Source: Archangium lansingense (GTDB taxonomy: Bacteria; Myxococcota; Myxococcia; Myxococcales; Myxococcaceae). Taken from it: a stretch of DNA of 64,000 nucleotides. Positions 42,680-49,822 of this stretch are shown one piece after another. The stretch spans positions 10,028,501-10,092,500 of the forward strand of contig NZ_JAPNKA010000001.1 of assembly GCF_026626635.1 (NCBI RefSeq). Direction: 5' to 3'. Positions within the stretch are counted from its first letter, which is position 1, and each line of letters starts with the position of its first letter. Made by a program: the position numbers and the translations under genes. A model generated the notes under the pieces. The model saw nothing but the letters and a program-made list of their open reading frames with translations, did not search any database and was not told the origin of the DNA.

Positions 42680-43552
42680 TCAACTGAGATCCTCAGGGCT
42701 GGCGGCGCGCTTGCTCAAGCGTGCCGAGCTCAGCGTGGCCAGCAGAATCAGCGCGCCGCCGAAGAGCATGCGCAGGTTGGGCTGCTCGTTGAACAGCCAC
42801 CAGGCGAAGGCGATCCCGTAGACCGGCTCCAGGGCGAACACCACCGAGGCGCTGCGCGCGTTGAGCACGCGCAGGCTGGCGACGAACAGACTGTGCGCCA
42901 AAGCCGTGCAGAGCAGACCGAGCAGGGCGATCCACAGCCAGTCCAGCGGGCGCACCTCGGGCAGCGCCACCCAGGCCAGCGGCAGGCTGGCGAGCACGAT
43001 GGCCAGGTTCTGCCAGAGCGCCGCCTGGGCCGGTTTGACCCCGGCGGTGGTGGCCCGGTTGGACACCGAGACCATGGCAAACAGCAGGCCAGAGAACACC
43101 GCCCAGGCCAGCCCCAGGGTCGCGTCGCTGCCCAGGTCGAACTGCGGGGTGACCAGCACCAGGCCGACGCTGACCAAGGCCACCACGCCCCATTCGGCCG
43201 CGCGCACCCGTTCACGGAACAGCAGTCCCTCGAGCAGCACGGTGAAGGCCGGGAAGCTGGCGAAGCCCAGAGTGGCCACGGCCACGCTGGACACCTTCAC
43301 CGCGATGAAGAAGGCCCACCAGTGGCCGCCCAGCAGCAGTCCGGCGCCGGCGAGGGCCAGGCGACGCTGCCAGCTCAGCGGCACCGCCGGTTCGCCGAAG
43401 CGGGTCAGCGGAGCCAGGGCGCCGACGGCGAACAGGGCGCGGCCGAACACGATCACCAGCGGCGCGGCCAGCGCCAGCTTGCCGAAGATGCCGGACAGGC
43501 CGAAGAACAGGGCGCCCAGGTGCAGGGAGAGGAGGGCGGTGCGGTGCTGCAT
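42680..43552 (-). CDS. EamA/DMT-family transporter
   Basis: The 290-residue protein has ten hydrophobic helices in two EamA repeats (about 5-135 and 148-280). Typical features include GALFFGLSGIFGKLAL at the start and FALEPVYGIAFAWWLFNEQPN in helix 9. It should export a small metabolite, often an amino acid or related compound. The start is ATG 43552, where homologues begin (MQHRTALLSLHLGALFF); an ATG six codons earlier is possible. Sequence and neighbour resemble a Pseudomonas transporter/AraC pair, and the next gene upstream is the truncated AraC protein, so the pair probably arrived together. Confidence 0.88.
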   Translation of the reverse strand: MQHRTALLSLHLGALFFGLSGIFGKLALAAPLVIVFGRALFAVGALAPLTRFGEPAVPLSWQRRLALAGAGLLLGGHWWAFFIAVKVSSVAVATLGFASFPAFTVLLEGLLFRERVRAAEWGVVALVSVGLVLVTPQFDLGSDATLGLAWAVFSGLLFAMVSVSNRATTAGVKPAQAALWQNLAIVLASLPLAWVALPEVRPLDWLWIALLGLLCTALAHSLFVASLRVLNARSASVVFALEPVYGIAFAWWLFNEQPNLRMLFGGALILLATLSSARLSKRAASPEDLS

Positions 43553-43637
43553 GGGTTTTTTCCAAACCATGGAAGTCGATGGCGCGTCGTTCAGCGCCCG
43601 GCAATCTAGGCGAAAGCCGGCGTCCCGGTCTGTCGCG

Positions 43638-43952
43638 CTACTCGCGGCCTTTGTGGTGGCGCCCCGGGGTCTCCAGCAGTCGGCGGCTGGCGTCGAGGTG
43701 GTGGCCCAGACGCTGTTGCAGCCAGTCGTCCTGCGGCACGTCCAGCACCAGGCAGCGGCTCCCCAGGGCGCTGGCGCAGGCATGGTGGGTCTCCGGCGGC
43801 ACCACCGCCAGGCTCAGGCTGGACACCTGGCAACAGTGCCCGGCCACCTCGAAGTCCAGCCGGCCGGTCAGTCCGAACACCAGTTGGGCATGCTCGTGGC
43901 TGTGGGCGATCTGTTCGTGGTGGTAGTGGCGCAGGGAGAGCAGCTGGGACAT
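43638..43952 (-). pseudogene. AraC-family regulator truncated to its cupin domain
   Basis: The 104-residue frame encodes an N-terminal AraC sensing domain: MSQLLSLRHYHHEQIAHSH, AQLVFGLTGRLDFEV, and SLAVVPPETHHACAS. It stops after RRLLETPGRHHKGRE. The C-terminal double helix-turn-helix is missing, and the remaining 85 bases before the transporter do not encode it. In the presumed donor the regulator controls the neighbouring EamA gene; here it cannot bind DNA. The 3' part was probably deleted after transfer. Confidence 0.7.
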
Positions 43953-44194
43953 TGCGGGAGTATAGGAAGGATGGAAGGCTTGTTGAGGGGTGACGGGCTG
44001 GAGACTGTGTCTCTGGGGCTCGGTTATCCCCAGTGCACCCGCAGGGCACGACGCCTGGCGGGCTCCTCAACGACCGCCCCCGGTGGGCGAAGTACCGGGT
44101 GAGAGCGGGCGTGGCTCAAGTCCAACCCAACCGTTTTTTGCTATGAACCCGTACGGGGACGGATGGGCGTCCCTCCCGTCGCGATGGGGGTTGC

Positions 44195-44650
44195 ATGAAG
44201 AGCATCATCGGCTGGGCGCTGGCCGCCTTCGGCGTCATTGGCTTCGGCGTGGAGATCGACAACCTGCGCAAGGGCACGGCGGACCGCACGGTCACGGGGT
44301 TCATCATCGCCGCCCTCTTCGTCCTCGGAGGCCTGGCCCTCATCCGCTCCGCGCGGCGCGCGAAGCTGCCGCCCGAGCTGAGGGAGGCGCCCGTCGTGGT
44401 GCGTCCCGCCCTGGGTGCGCGCGACATCGAGCGGGCCGTGCTCGCCTGCGCGAAGCAGCACGGGGGCCGCGTCACCATCGCCGAGGTGGCGGCGGGCAGT
44501 CAGCTCTCGTTCACCGAAGCCAAGGAAGTGCTCGAGGAGCTCTCCCGCGCGGGCGCCTGCACCGTGGACGTCACGGAGAACGGTGCGTTCATCTACGAGT
44601 TCAACGGCTTGATGCCCCGCGAGCCCGCCCGCGCGGCCCTCGACCCCTGA
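44195..44650 (+). CDS. small membrane protein with winged-helix-like domain
   Basis: The 151-residue protein has two hydrophobic helices (about 4-20 and 33-52, TGFIIAALFVLGGLALI), a basic linker, and then a soluble domain at about 75-140. That domain reads RDIERAVLACAKQHGGRVTI and AEVAAGSQLSFTEAKEVLEE, which looks like a winged helix. No known family is assigned. It could be a membrane-bound regulator or scaffold. The ATG follows GGGGGTTGC. The 242 bases before it contain only a GC-rich inverted repeat (GGGACG and CGTCCC near 44156-44178). Confidence 0.75.
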   Translation: MKSIIGWALAAFGVIGFGVEIDNLRKGTADRTVTGFIIAALFVLGGLALIRSARRAKLPPELREAPVVVRPALGARDIERAVLACAKQHGGRVTIAEVAAGSQLSFTEAKEVLEELSRAGACTVDVTENGAFIYEFNGLMPREPARAALDP

Positions 44651-44652
44651 GC

Positions 44653-44680
44653 TCCAGGGTTCGAATCCCGTAGGGGACAC
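44653..44680 (+). other. tRNA 3'-end-like fragment (T arm)
   Basis: CAGGGTTCGAATCCCGTAGG includes the T-loop consensus GGTTCGAATCC, and the following GGGACA could be an acceptor strand, but only three T-stem pairs form and no other arm is present. It may mark an integration boundary at the left edge of the debris that follows. Weak by itself. Confidence 0.3.
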
Positions 44681-44695
44681 AGGCGGCGATGCCGG

Positions 44696-44884
44696 TCAGT
44701 CGATGAGCCCATGGGCTCGGAACATCCGCTCCAGGATGTCGCGGATGACCGGTTGCTTGCGCTGGTTGTAGTCCATCACCCTGCCGCACTCCGCGTTGCT
44801 CTGCTCCGCCGACGCGAACTTCGCCGCGGCGTACTGCTCGCGCTCCTCCGGGTGGGCGATGAGTTGCCCACGACGAGTGCGCGC
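44696..44884 (-). pseudogene. C-terminal fragment of a GrpB-like (UPF0157) protein
   Basis: The minus strand reads QLIAHPEEREQYAAAKFAS and VMDYNQRKQPVIRDILERMF, ending AHGLID and a stop at 44696. Both the YAALK-type helix and the final DYxxxKxxVIxxIL helix fit GrpB-like nucleotidyltransferase-fold proteins. The upstream end is cut exactly by the inverted-repeat element at 44885. Confidence 0.45.
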
Positions 44885-45002
44885 CTAGGAGCTTGTCGGA
44901 GAATCGCCGAAAAACGACTCCTACATACCAACCATAGCGGTGTGTTTGAGTCGCACTACCCCTCATGTAGTGGGTAGCCGAGGTATTCCGACAGGCTCCT
45001 AG
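44885..45002. mobile_element. 118-bp MITE-like inverted-repeat element
   Basis: The left end CTAGGAGCTTGTCGGA and the reverse complement of the right end CTAGGAGCCTGTCGGA match at 15 of 16 positions. The interior is AT-richer and has no coding capacity. The outermost CTAG on both sides may be a 4-base target duplication. Ends of this GAGC-TGTCGGA kind occur in transposase-bearing elements, so this is probably a non-autonomous derivative. It separates the GrpB-like and reductase fragments. Confidence 0.65.
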
Positions 45003-45071
45003 CCCCTGCGCGAGGGCCACCTCAGGCTGCGTGGTGTTGAAGCTCGAGACACCCAAGAAACCCAGGGCCCC
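45000..45071 (-). pseudogene. aldo/keto reductase fragment
   Basis: The minus strand encodes ALGFLGVSSFNTTQPEVALA, which resembles the GVSNF core of aldo/keto reductases. The similarity covers about 23 codons and is cut by the inverted-repeat element on one side and hydrolase debris on the other. Confidence 0.4.
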
Positions 45072-45082
45072 TGCCGCGCACC

Positions 45083-45355
45083 TCATGGGAGGGCGGCCTG
45101 GGCCCTCGAATACGGCGAGGCGGAGCACCCCGGCGTGCCGCTTTGCCGCGCCTCGAGCGCCAGCGCCGCGCCCAAGGAGATGCCGAACAGCGACGCCGTG
45201 CCGCCCACGGCCTCGACGAGGGCGAGGACGTCCTCCACCTCGCGCGCCGACGCGTACGGCGGCGTGTCACCGCTCTCGCCTCGCCCCCGGCGATCGTAGG
45301 CGACGACCGTGTACGAGGCGGCGAGCTGGCGGGCGATGGGCATCATCGGCCCCAT
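45083..45355 (-). pseudogene. alpha/beta hydrolase, truncated at both ends
   Basis: The frame reads ARQLAASYTVVAYDRRGRGE and LFGISLGAALALEA, the strand-turn and nucleophile-elbow (GISLG) regions of an alpha/beta hydrolase. It then switches to unrelated residues after about 45145. The acid and histidine of the triad would lie in the missing C-terminal half, and the N-terminal HG segment is also absent. Confidence 0.6.
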
Positions 45356-45381
45356 GGTCCGCGTGGGCTCCTCGATGTTGC

Positions 45382-45978
45382 CTACACAGCCACGTTTTCA
45401 GGATCAGTCGCGAAGAGCGCATGAAAGAGCGTGGTAGCAGGCGGCTCCAAGAGATCCACGATGAGCGGGATTCGAGTCTCGGCGATCTCGCGAGGAAGGG
45501 CCTCAGCCCCGAACATCGCCTCGATCTTCCTGCCAACGACCTCCGCGAGCGCCTGCATTTCGGGCGGAAGCGGATCGAAAAAGACCTTGGCGGCGATCAC
45601 GTCTTGACCTTTGTAGTCGTACCGCAGGCCATATACCGTATAGATAGGCGCCAGGATGCTGAGGCAGCCGACAACCCCCCAGCGGCGCTCCCGCGGCCCA
45701 TCCTCATGACTCGCCTCCACGGGCTGCCGATCCGTAAACACGGTACAGCGAAAACAGGAAGTAGAGGTGGCCGTGGCATGTCCGATCTCGAATTGCGGAA
45801 GCACCGCCCTGAGCTCGCGCATGAGCACGCGCCATTGATCCAGCTTCTCGAGCTCTTGTTTCCACAAAGCCTGAAACCTTTTTAGCTCGGGGCTCCTTTC
45901 CAGCTTGCCATCAAACTCACGGTCCGAACGCCAGTATTTCCGAACGACAGGAAGCAATTCTTCCGCTGAAATTGGCAT
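45382..45978 (-). CDS. hypothetical protein paired with a lipoprotein
   Basis: The 198-residue protein starts MPISAEELLPVVRKYW, is soluble, and is mostly charged helix at the N terminus (about 1-60). A central beta-rich part contains SCFRCTVFTDRQPVE and ILAPIYTVYGLRYDYKG. I do not recognise the family. GC is noticeably lower than in the surrounding myxobacterial genes. Its start lies 4 bases after the stop of the lipoprotein gene upstream, so the two form an operon. Small soluble proteins paired with lipoproteins in such islands can be toxin/immunity-type partners, but nothing in the sequence proves that. Confidence 0.7.
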   Translation of the reverse strand: MPISAEELLPVVRKYWRSDREFDGKLERSPELKRFQALWKQELEKLDQWRVLMRELRAVLPQFEIGHATATSTSCFRCTVFTDRQPVEASHEDGPRERRWGVVGCLSILAPIYTVYGLRYDYKGQDVIAAKVFFDPLPPEMQALAEVVGRKIEAMFGAEALPREIAETRIPLIVDLLEPPATTLFHALFATDPENVAV

Positions 45979-45982
45979 GGGC

Positions 45983-46429
45983 TTAGAAGTCAACTCGGAT
46001 GGGCTTTGTTTCCTCTTCACACCAGATTGTCACTCTCGAGCCAAGCACGGCGCGATTCAAAACGACGTTGAAGGTGCTCGTGAATTGCCTACAGACGAGG
46101 CCAGGAAGTGGAGATATGGGGGAAGCGATCACCTCCCTCAACGCCTCGTTGGCACAATCGGTGGCGACTCGCTGAGCAAGCGGCTCGGACATCAATCCAA
46201 ACTTTTCGGTCGCGATGGGCATGCCCACGCCGAACTTGCAGAAATAAGGCTCCAAAGTCGATTTATTTACTACGGTTGCATGGATACACGCGGCACGCCA
46301 GCCATCTGCTCCTGCTTCGGTTTTTTCGACAATGGTGGTGAATTGGAAGTGGCTGGGTTGGTACTGATTGATGCTGCATCCCGAGAGAACTGGCAAAAAC
46401 ACCCCCAGCAACCGCAGGAGCGCGGACAT
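45983..46429 (-). CDS. hypothetical lipoprotein, first gene of a two-gene operon
   Basis: The 148-residue product begins MSALLRLLGVFLPVLSGCSI, a lipoprotein signal with lipobox VLSGC (Cys18). The mature domain has four further cysteines (CIHA, FCKF, DCAN, VCRQ), which could form disulfides, and ends ETKPIRVDF. No family is recognised. A GTG nine codons upstream (46456) would add a basic leader and is less likely. Low GC and lack of relatives nearby suggest an acquired island between the tRNA-like fragments at 44653 and 46909. Confidence 0.7.
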   Translation of the reverse strand: MSALLRLLGVFLPVLSGCSINQYQPSHFQFTTIVEKTEAGADGWRAACIHATVVNKSTLEPYFCKFGVGMPIATEKFGLMSEPLAQRVATDCANEALREVIASPISPLPGLVCRQFTSTFNVVLNRAVLGSRVTIWCEEETKPIRVDF

Positions 46430-46908
46430 CCGCGCGAGTCGCCTTGAAATGCCCACGGTACCACCTTGGATCAAAAGGGTCGGCCAAGCGCTCGGCACAT
46501 TATCCCGACCATCACCTCGGGCGACATCTCCGCAGCGGCGGACAAGCCCCGAGAACCTCTCCGTAACACCAGTGTTCCGGTGCGGAGCATGCGGGCGGGA
46601 CCCTCCGGAAACGTACGGCGCGATGAGTGGACTCTACGCTCCTCCGTGAAGCGGTGGGCCGCCCCGTATAGCGTCACGTGCAAACCTTGACATTGTTTGG
46701 AAGTGGGCTCGGAGGCACTCCTCACACCGGCTGCAGGAAGCGTCCGTCGACGAGATGCTCGATGACCTCGCGCGCCAGGGCAGGTATCAGAGGAACGCCT
46801 CCGGACCTGGTCCAAATTTGGTCCGACAAGAGCCGATTTGGGCCCCTAAGGCGATGCGCGTCTCCTCGTTAAGAGTGGGTTTGACTCAAGGCGGCGGGCA
46901 ACCTCTGT
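46430..46908. other. gene-free debris region
   Basis: No frame here looks like an intact gene. A short minus-strand piece at 46722-46787 reads ALAREVIEHLVDGRFLQPV and a stop, which looks like the C terminus of an unknown protein. The rest shows mixed composition and no repeats that I can pair. Confidence 0.4.
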
Positions 46909-46936
46909 TGGAGGCGGCGGGAATCGAACCCGCCGC
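46909..46936 (-). other. tmRNA- or tRNA-like 3' fragment (possible attachment site)
   Basis: On the minus strand GCGGG-TTCGATT-CCCGC forms a perfect T arm followed by CGCCTCCA, the arrangement at the 3' end of many bacterial tmRNA genes. No mRNA-like domain or 5' acceptor is present nearby. tmRNA and tRNA 3' ends are common phage and island integration sites, so this may be an att remnant bounding the low-GC lipoprotein operon. Confidence 0.5.
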
Positions 46937-46943
46937 TCGCCCG

Positions 46944-47681
46944 TCAGCGGGAGGACGGAGAAGAGGGCCATAAGACGGGGGTGGAGAGCCCTTCCATGGA
47001 CAGGAGGAGCTTCTTCGTCCGCGCGTCGAGGATCAGCGTCCTGGAACCTGAGTTGCTCTCATCCACATAGATCAGCAGCAGGTCTCGCTGGAGCTGGAAG
47101 GAGACGAACGTGCCCTGCGTCTCGGGCACTCCCTCCACCGGAACCAGCTTGCCGCCCCGCTCCCACCGCACGGGTACTTCGGGTGCGTAGCCGTCCCCCT
47201 CGGGTTCCAGCCGGTAGTAGAGCGGTCCTCCCGGGGTGGAGAGACGCTGCCACTCCCCCGCCATCTCATTGAAGCCCTCCTTCATGTCTGGAAAGGCCGC
47301 GCTCAGCAGCTTCCGGGCCTGGTTGAGCTCCAGCCCGGACGGGGAGGTCACGGGTTGGAGCGTCCGAGCCGTCTCGAGCGCTCCGAACGAGGTCGACTTC
47401 AGCTCGGGCAGTCCGGCGAGGGGCAGCAGCGTGCCCTTCCGCTTCACCAGATCCACGAGCCACAGCCGGAAGCCGGGCTCCGGGTCCTTCCGACTGGCCT
47501 TGATGAGCCCCTTCCTGGCATCGGGGCTCCAGGCCAGGACAGCCGCGTTGCAGTACTCATCGAAGGAGAAGTCGAGACCCTGAACGCCTTGAAGCAGCGC
47601 GTGGATCCCCACCGGGTGCTGACCTCCCGGATGCTCGACGCGCTCGGGCTGTGAGGGGCTCGCAAGAGGCCTGCCTTGCAC
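46944..47681 (-). CDS. hypothetical protein, probably 5' truncated
   Basis: The convincing protein-like part begins near 47580 (LDFSFDEYCNAAVLAWSPDA) and runs about 210 residues to the stop at 46944. It has beta-rich segments such as GFRLWLVDLVKRKGTLLPL and LLLIYVDESNSGSRTLILD. These look like blades of a propeller protein of the WD40/TolB style, but there are too few for a whole propeller. The first 35 codons are Pro/His-rich and unlike a real N terminus, and no signal peptide or ribosome site is visible. I take it as the tail of a larger protein. It stands head-to-head with argD. Confidence 0.5.
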   Translation of the reverse strand: MQGRPLASPSQPERVEHPGGQHPVGIHALLQGVQGLDFSFDEYCNAAVLAWSPDARKGLIKASRKDPEPGFRLWLVDLVKRKGTLLPLAGLPELKSTSFGALETARTLQPVTSPSGLELNQARKLLSAAFPDMKEGFNEMAGEWQRLSTPGGPLYYRLEPEGDGYAPEVPVRWERGGKLVPVEGVPETQGTFVSFQLQRDLLLIYVDESNSGSRTLILDARTKKLLLSMEGLSTPVLWPSSPSSR

Positions 47682-47730
47682 CGGAAAGTGTACGTGAGAG
47701 CCCGGCGGGTCTCGTCACGCGGGTTCACCC

Positions 47731-48969
47731 ATGGTAGGGGCGCGGACCACGGGCCGACCCTTCCCCATGGCCTGTCGCGAGGGAAACACCGACTTGAACG
47801 TTCCCACCACTCCCACCTCCTTCCTCATCCAGAACTACCGCCGCCAGGACGTGAGCTTCGTCCGTGGAGCTGGCTGCTACCTGTACGACGGCGCGGGCCG
47901 TGAGTACCTCGATGCCTTCGCCGGCGTGGCGGTGTGCACCCTGGGGCACTCGCACCCGAAGCTCGTAGAGACGCTGTCGCGGCAGGCCGCGACGTTGATC
48001 CACACCTCGAACCACTACGGGCAGCTCGGGCAGGAGGAACTGGCGGCGAGCATCGTCCCCCAGGCGTTTCCGGGGCGGATGCTGTTCTGCAACTCGGGGA
48101 CGGAGGCCAACGAGGCGGCCTACAAGCTGGTGCGCCTGTGGGGCAACGTGGCGCATGAGGGCCGCAAGCGCCGCATCATCGCCTTCGAGGGGGGCTTCCA
48201 CGGGCGCACGCTCGGCTCCCTCAGCATCACGCACACGCCCTCCTACCGCGCGCCCTTCGAGCCCCTGCCTCCCACGGACTTCGTTCCCTTCGGCGACGCG
48301 GACGCACTCGCCGCCGCCATGAAGAAGGATGACGTGGCCGGTGTGTTCCTCGAGCCCGTCCAGGGCGAGAGCGGCGTGCACGTGCCTCCTCCGGGGTTCC
48401 TGGCCCGGGTCCGGGAGCTGTGCACGCGCCACCAGGCTCTCATGGTGGCGGATGAGATCCAGACGGGCATTGGCCGCACCGGGCGGATGTTCTGCCACCA
48501 GCATGAAGGCATCACCCCGGACGTGATGTCCCTGGCCAAGGGACTGGGCGGAGGCATCCCCATTGGCGCCGTGCTCGCGACCGAGCCCGTGGCCGCGTTG
48601 CTGAAGCCGGGCCTGCACGGCACCACGTTCGGCGGCAATCCCTTCGCGTGTGCGGCGGGGCTGACGGTGATGAAGGAGGTCACCTCGCCGGGCTTCCTGG
48701 GCAACGTCGTGGAGCGAGGCCTTCAGCTCATGGAGGGCCTGCGCCGCATCTTCGGCCCCACGCATGAGGTGCGTGGCAAGGGGCTCCTCGTGGGAGTCCA
48801 GCTCCAGCGGCCCCCCACCGAGCTGGTGAAGGCCGCCCTCGCACAGGGGCTCGTCGTCGGAGTGGCGGGCAACAACACGCTGCGCATCGCGCCGGCGCTC
48901 ATCATCACCTCGGCGCAGGTGGACGAGCTGCTCGAGAAGCTCGCGGCGGCCCACCGCGCACAGGGCTGA
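47731..48969 (+). CDS. argD: acetylornithine aminotransferase
   Basis: The 412-residue class III PLP aminotransferase contains FAGVAVCTLGHSHPKLVE near 66, NSGTEANEAAYKLVR near 120 (cofactor phosphate), EPVQGESGVHVPPPGF near 209, DEIQTGIGRTG near 240 (PLP Asp) and SLAKGLGGGIPIGAV near 266 with the Schiff-base Lys. This is the ArgD signature set; the enzyme converts N-acetylglutamate semialdehyde to acetylornithine in arginine synthesis. Starts at ATG 47731, ATG 47767 and TTG 47784 (preceded by GCGAGGG) are all possible, and the last gives the most typical N terminus. It is not in an arginine operon here. Confidence 0.92.
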   Translation: MVGARTTGRPFPMACREGNTDLNVPTTPTSFLIQNYRRQDVSFVRGAGCYLYDGAGREYLDAFAGVAVCTLGHSHPKLVETLSRQAATLIHTSNHYGQLGQEELAASIVPQAFPGRMLFCNSGTEANEAAYKLVRLWGNVAHEGRKRRIIAFEGGFHGRTLGSLSITHTPSYRAPFEPLPPTDFVPFGDADALAAAMKKDDVAGVFLEPVQGESGVHVPPPGFLARVRELCTRHQALMVADEIQTGIGRTGRMFCHQHEGITPDVMSLAKGLGGGIPIGAVLATEPVAALLKPGLHGTTFGGNPFACAAGLTVMKEVTSPGFLGNVVERGLQLMEGLRRIFGPTHEVRGKGLLVGVQLQRPPTELVKAALAQGLVVGVAGNNTLRIAPALIITSAQVDELLEKLAAAHRAQG

Positions 48970-48976
48970 GTCCGGC

Positions 48977-49822
48977 TCACATCCGAGCGAGCTTCTCCGG
49001 GTTGAGGACCGAGCGGATGGCGTGGATGTGCTCGCCATCCGTCTCGAAGGACATGACGTCGAAGACGGCGCCGTTCAGCCGCAGCAACACCGCGGGCCAG
49101 CCGTTCACCTCGGAGAGCTCCGCCGTGACTCCGGCCGGAACCTTCTTCATGATCCCCAGGAACAAACGAGCCACGGCGTCCGCGCCCCGCACCGGATTGA
49201 GCGCCGCGCCCCGGACCCTGCCACCGCCGTCGGCCCAGCTCGTCACGTCGTGCGCGAGCAGCTTCTTGAGGCCTTCGAGATCGCCGCTGACGCAGGCGGA
49301 CATGAAGCCCGTCACCAGCCGTTCGTGCGACTCCTTGGAGGGAGCGAAGCGCGGCCGCCGCGACTGGATGTGCTCTCGGGCGCGGTGGAGGATCTGCCGG
49401 CACGCGGCCTCCTCCTTGCCGACCATCTCGGCGACCTCGGCGTGGCTGTACCCGAACACCTCGTGCAGCAGGTACACGGCGCGCTCGACGGGCGACAGGC
49501 TCTCGAGCAGCACCAGGAACGCCAGCGAAATGGACTCGGGGTCCACCTGCGTGTCCGTGCGGACGGGCTCGGGGAGCCATGGCCCGACGTACTCCTCGCG
49601 CGTCACCTGCGCGCTCTTGAGGCGGTCGAGGCACAGCCGGGTCACCACCGTGGAGAGGAACGCCCGATCCGAGCGCACACCCTCGCGTGTGGCGGCCTGC
49701 CAGCGCAGCCACGCCTCCTGGAGGATGTCCTCGGCCTCGGCGAGCGAGCCGAGCATCCGGTAGGCGATGGCGCTCATGGCGGGCCGATGGGCCTCGAACG
49801 ATTCCAGGGCTCCGTCCGTCAT
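48977..49822 (-). CDS. ECF41-type RNA polymerase sigma factor with SnoaL-like C-terminal extension
   Basis: The 281-residue protein has sigma region 2 at about 10-75 (AYRMLGSLAEAEDILQEAWL) and region 4 at about 105-160 (LSPVERAVYLLHEVFGYSHA). A NTF2/SnoaL-like domain follows from about 170. The linker motif WLPEP near 85 and the C-terminal DGGGRV and NGWPA motifs are diagnostic of ECF41 factors, whose extension controls activity in place of an anti-sigma factor. Its ATG overlaps the stop of the FAD oxidoreductase gene by 4 bases. ECF41 genes typically lie beside an oxidoreductase they regulate, which fits this pair. Confidence 0.9.
   Translation of the reverse strand: MTDGALESFEAHRPAMSAIAYRMLGSLAEAEDILQEAWLRWQAATREGVRSDRAFLSTVVTRLCLDRLKSAQVTREEYVGPWLPEPVRTDTQVDPESISLAFLVLLESLSPVERAVYLLHEVFGYSHAEVAEMVGKEEAACRQILHRAREHIQSRRPRFAPSKESHERLVTGFMSACVSGDLEGLKKLLAHDVTSWADGGGRVRGAALNPVRGADAVARLFLGIMKKVPAGVTAELSEVNGWPAVLLRLNGAVFDVMSFETDGEHIHAIRSVLNPEKLARM

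Noticed and set aside
44153..44675. Similar strings CCCGTACGGGGAC (44155) and CCCGTAGGGGAC (44667) flanking the 151-residue gene, as possible att sites
   Set aside because: The match is short and GC-rich with an indel; chance is likely.
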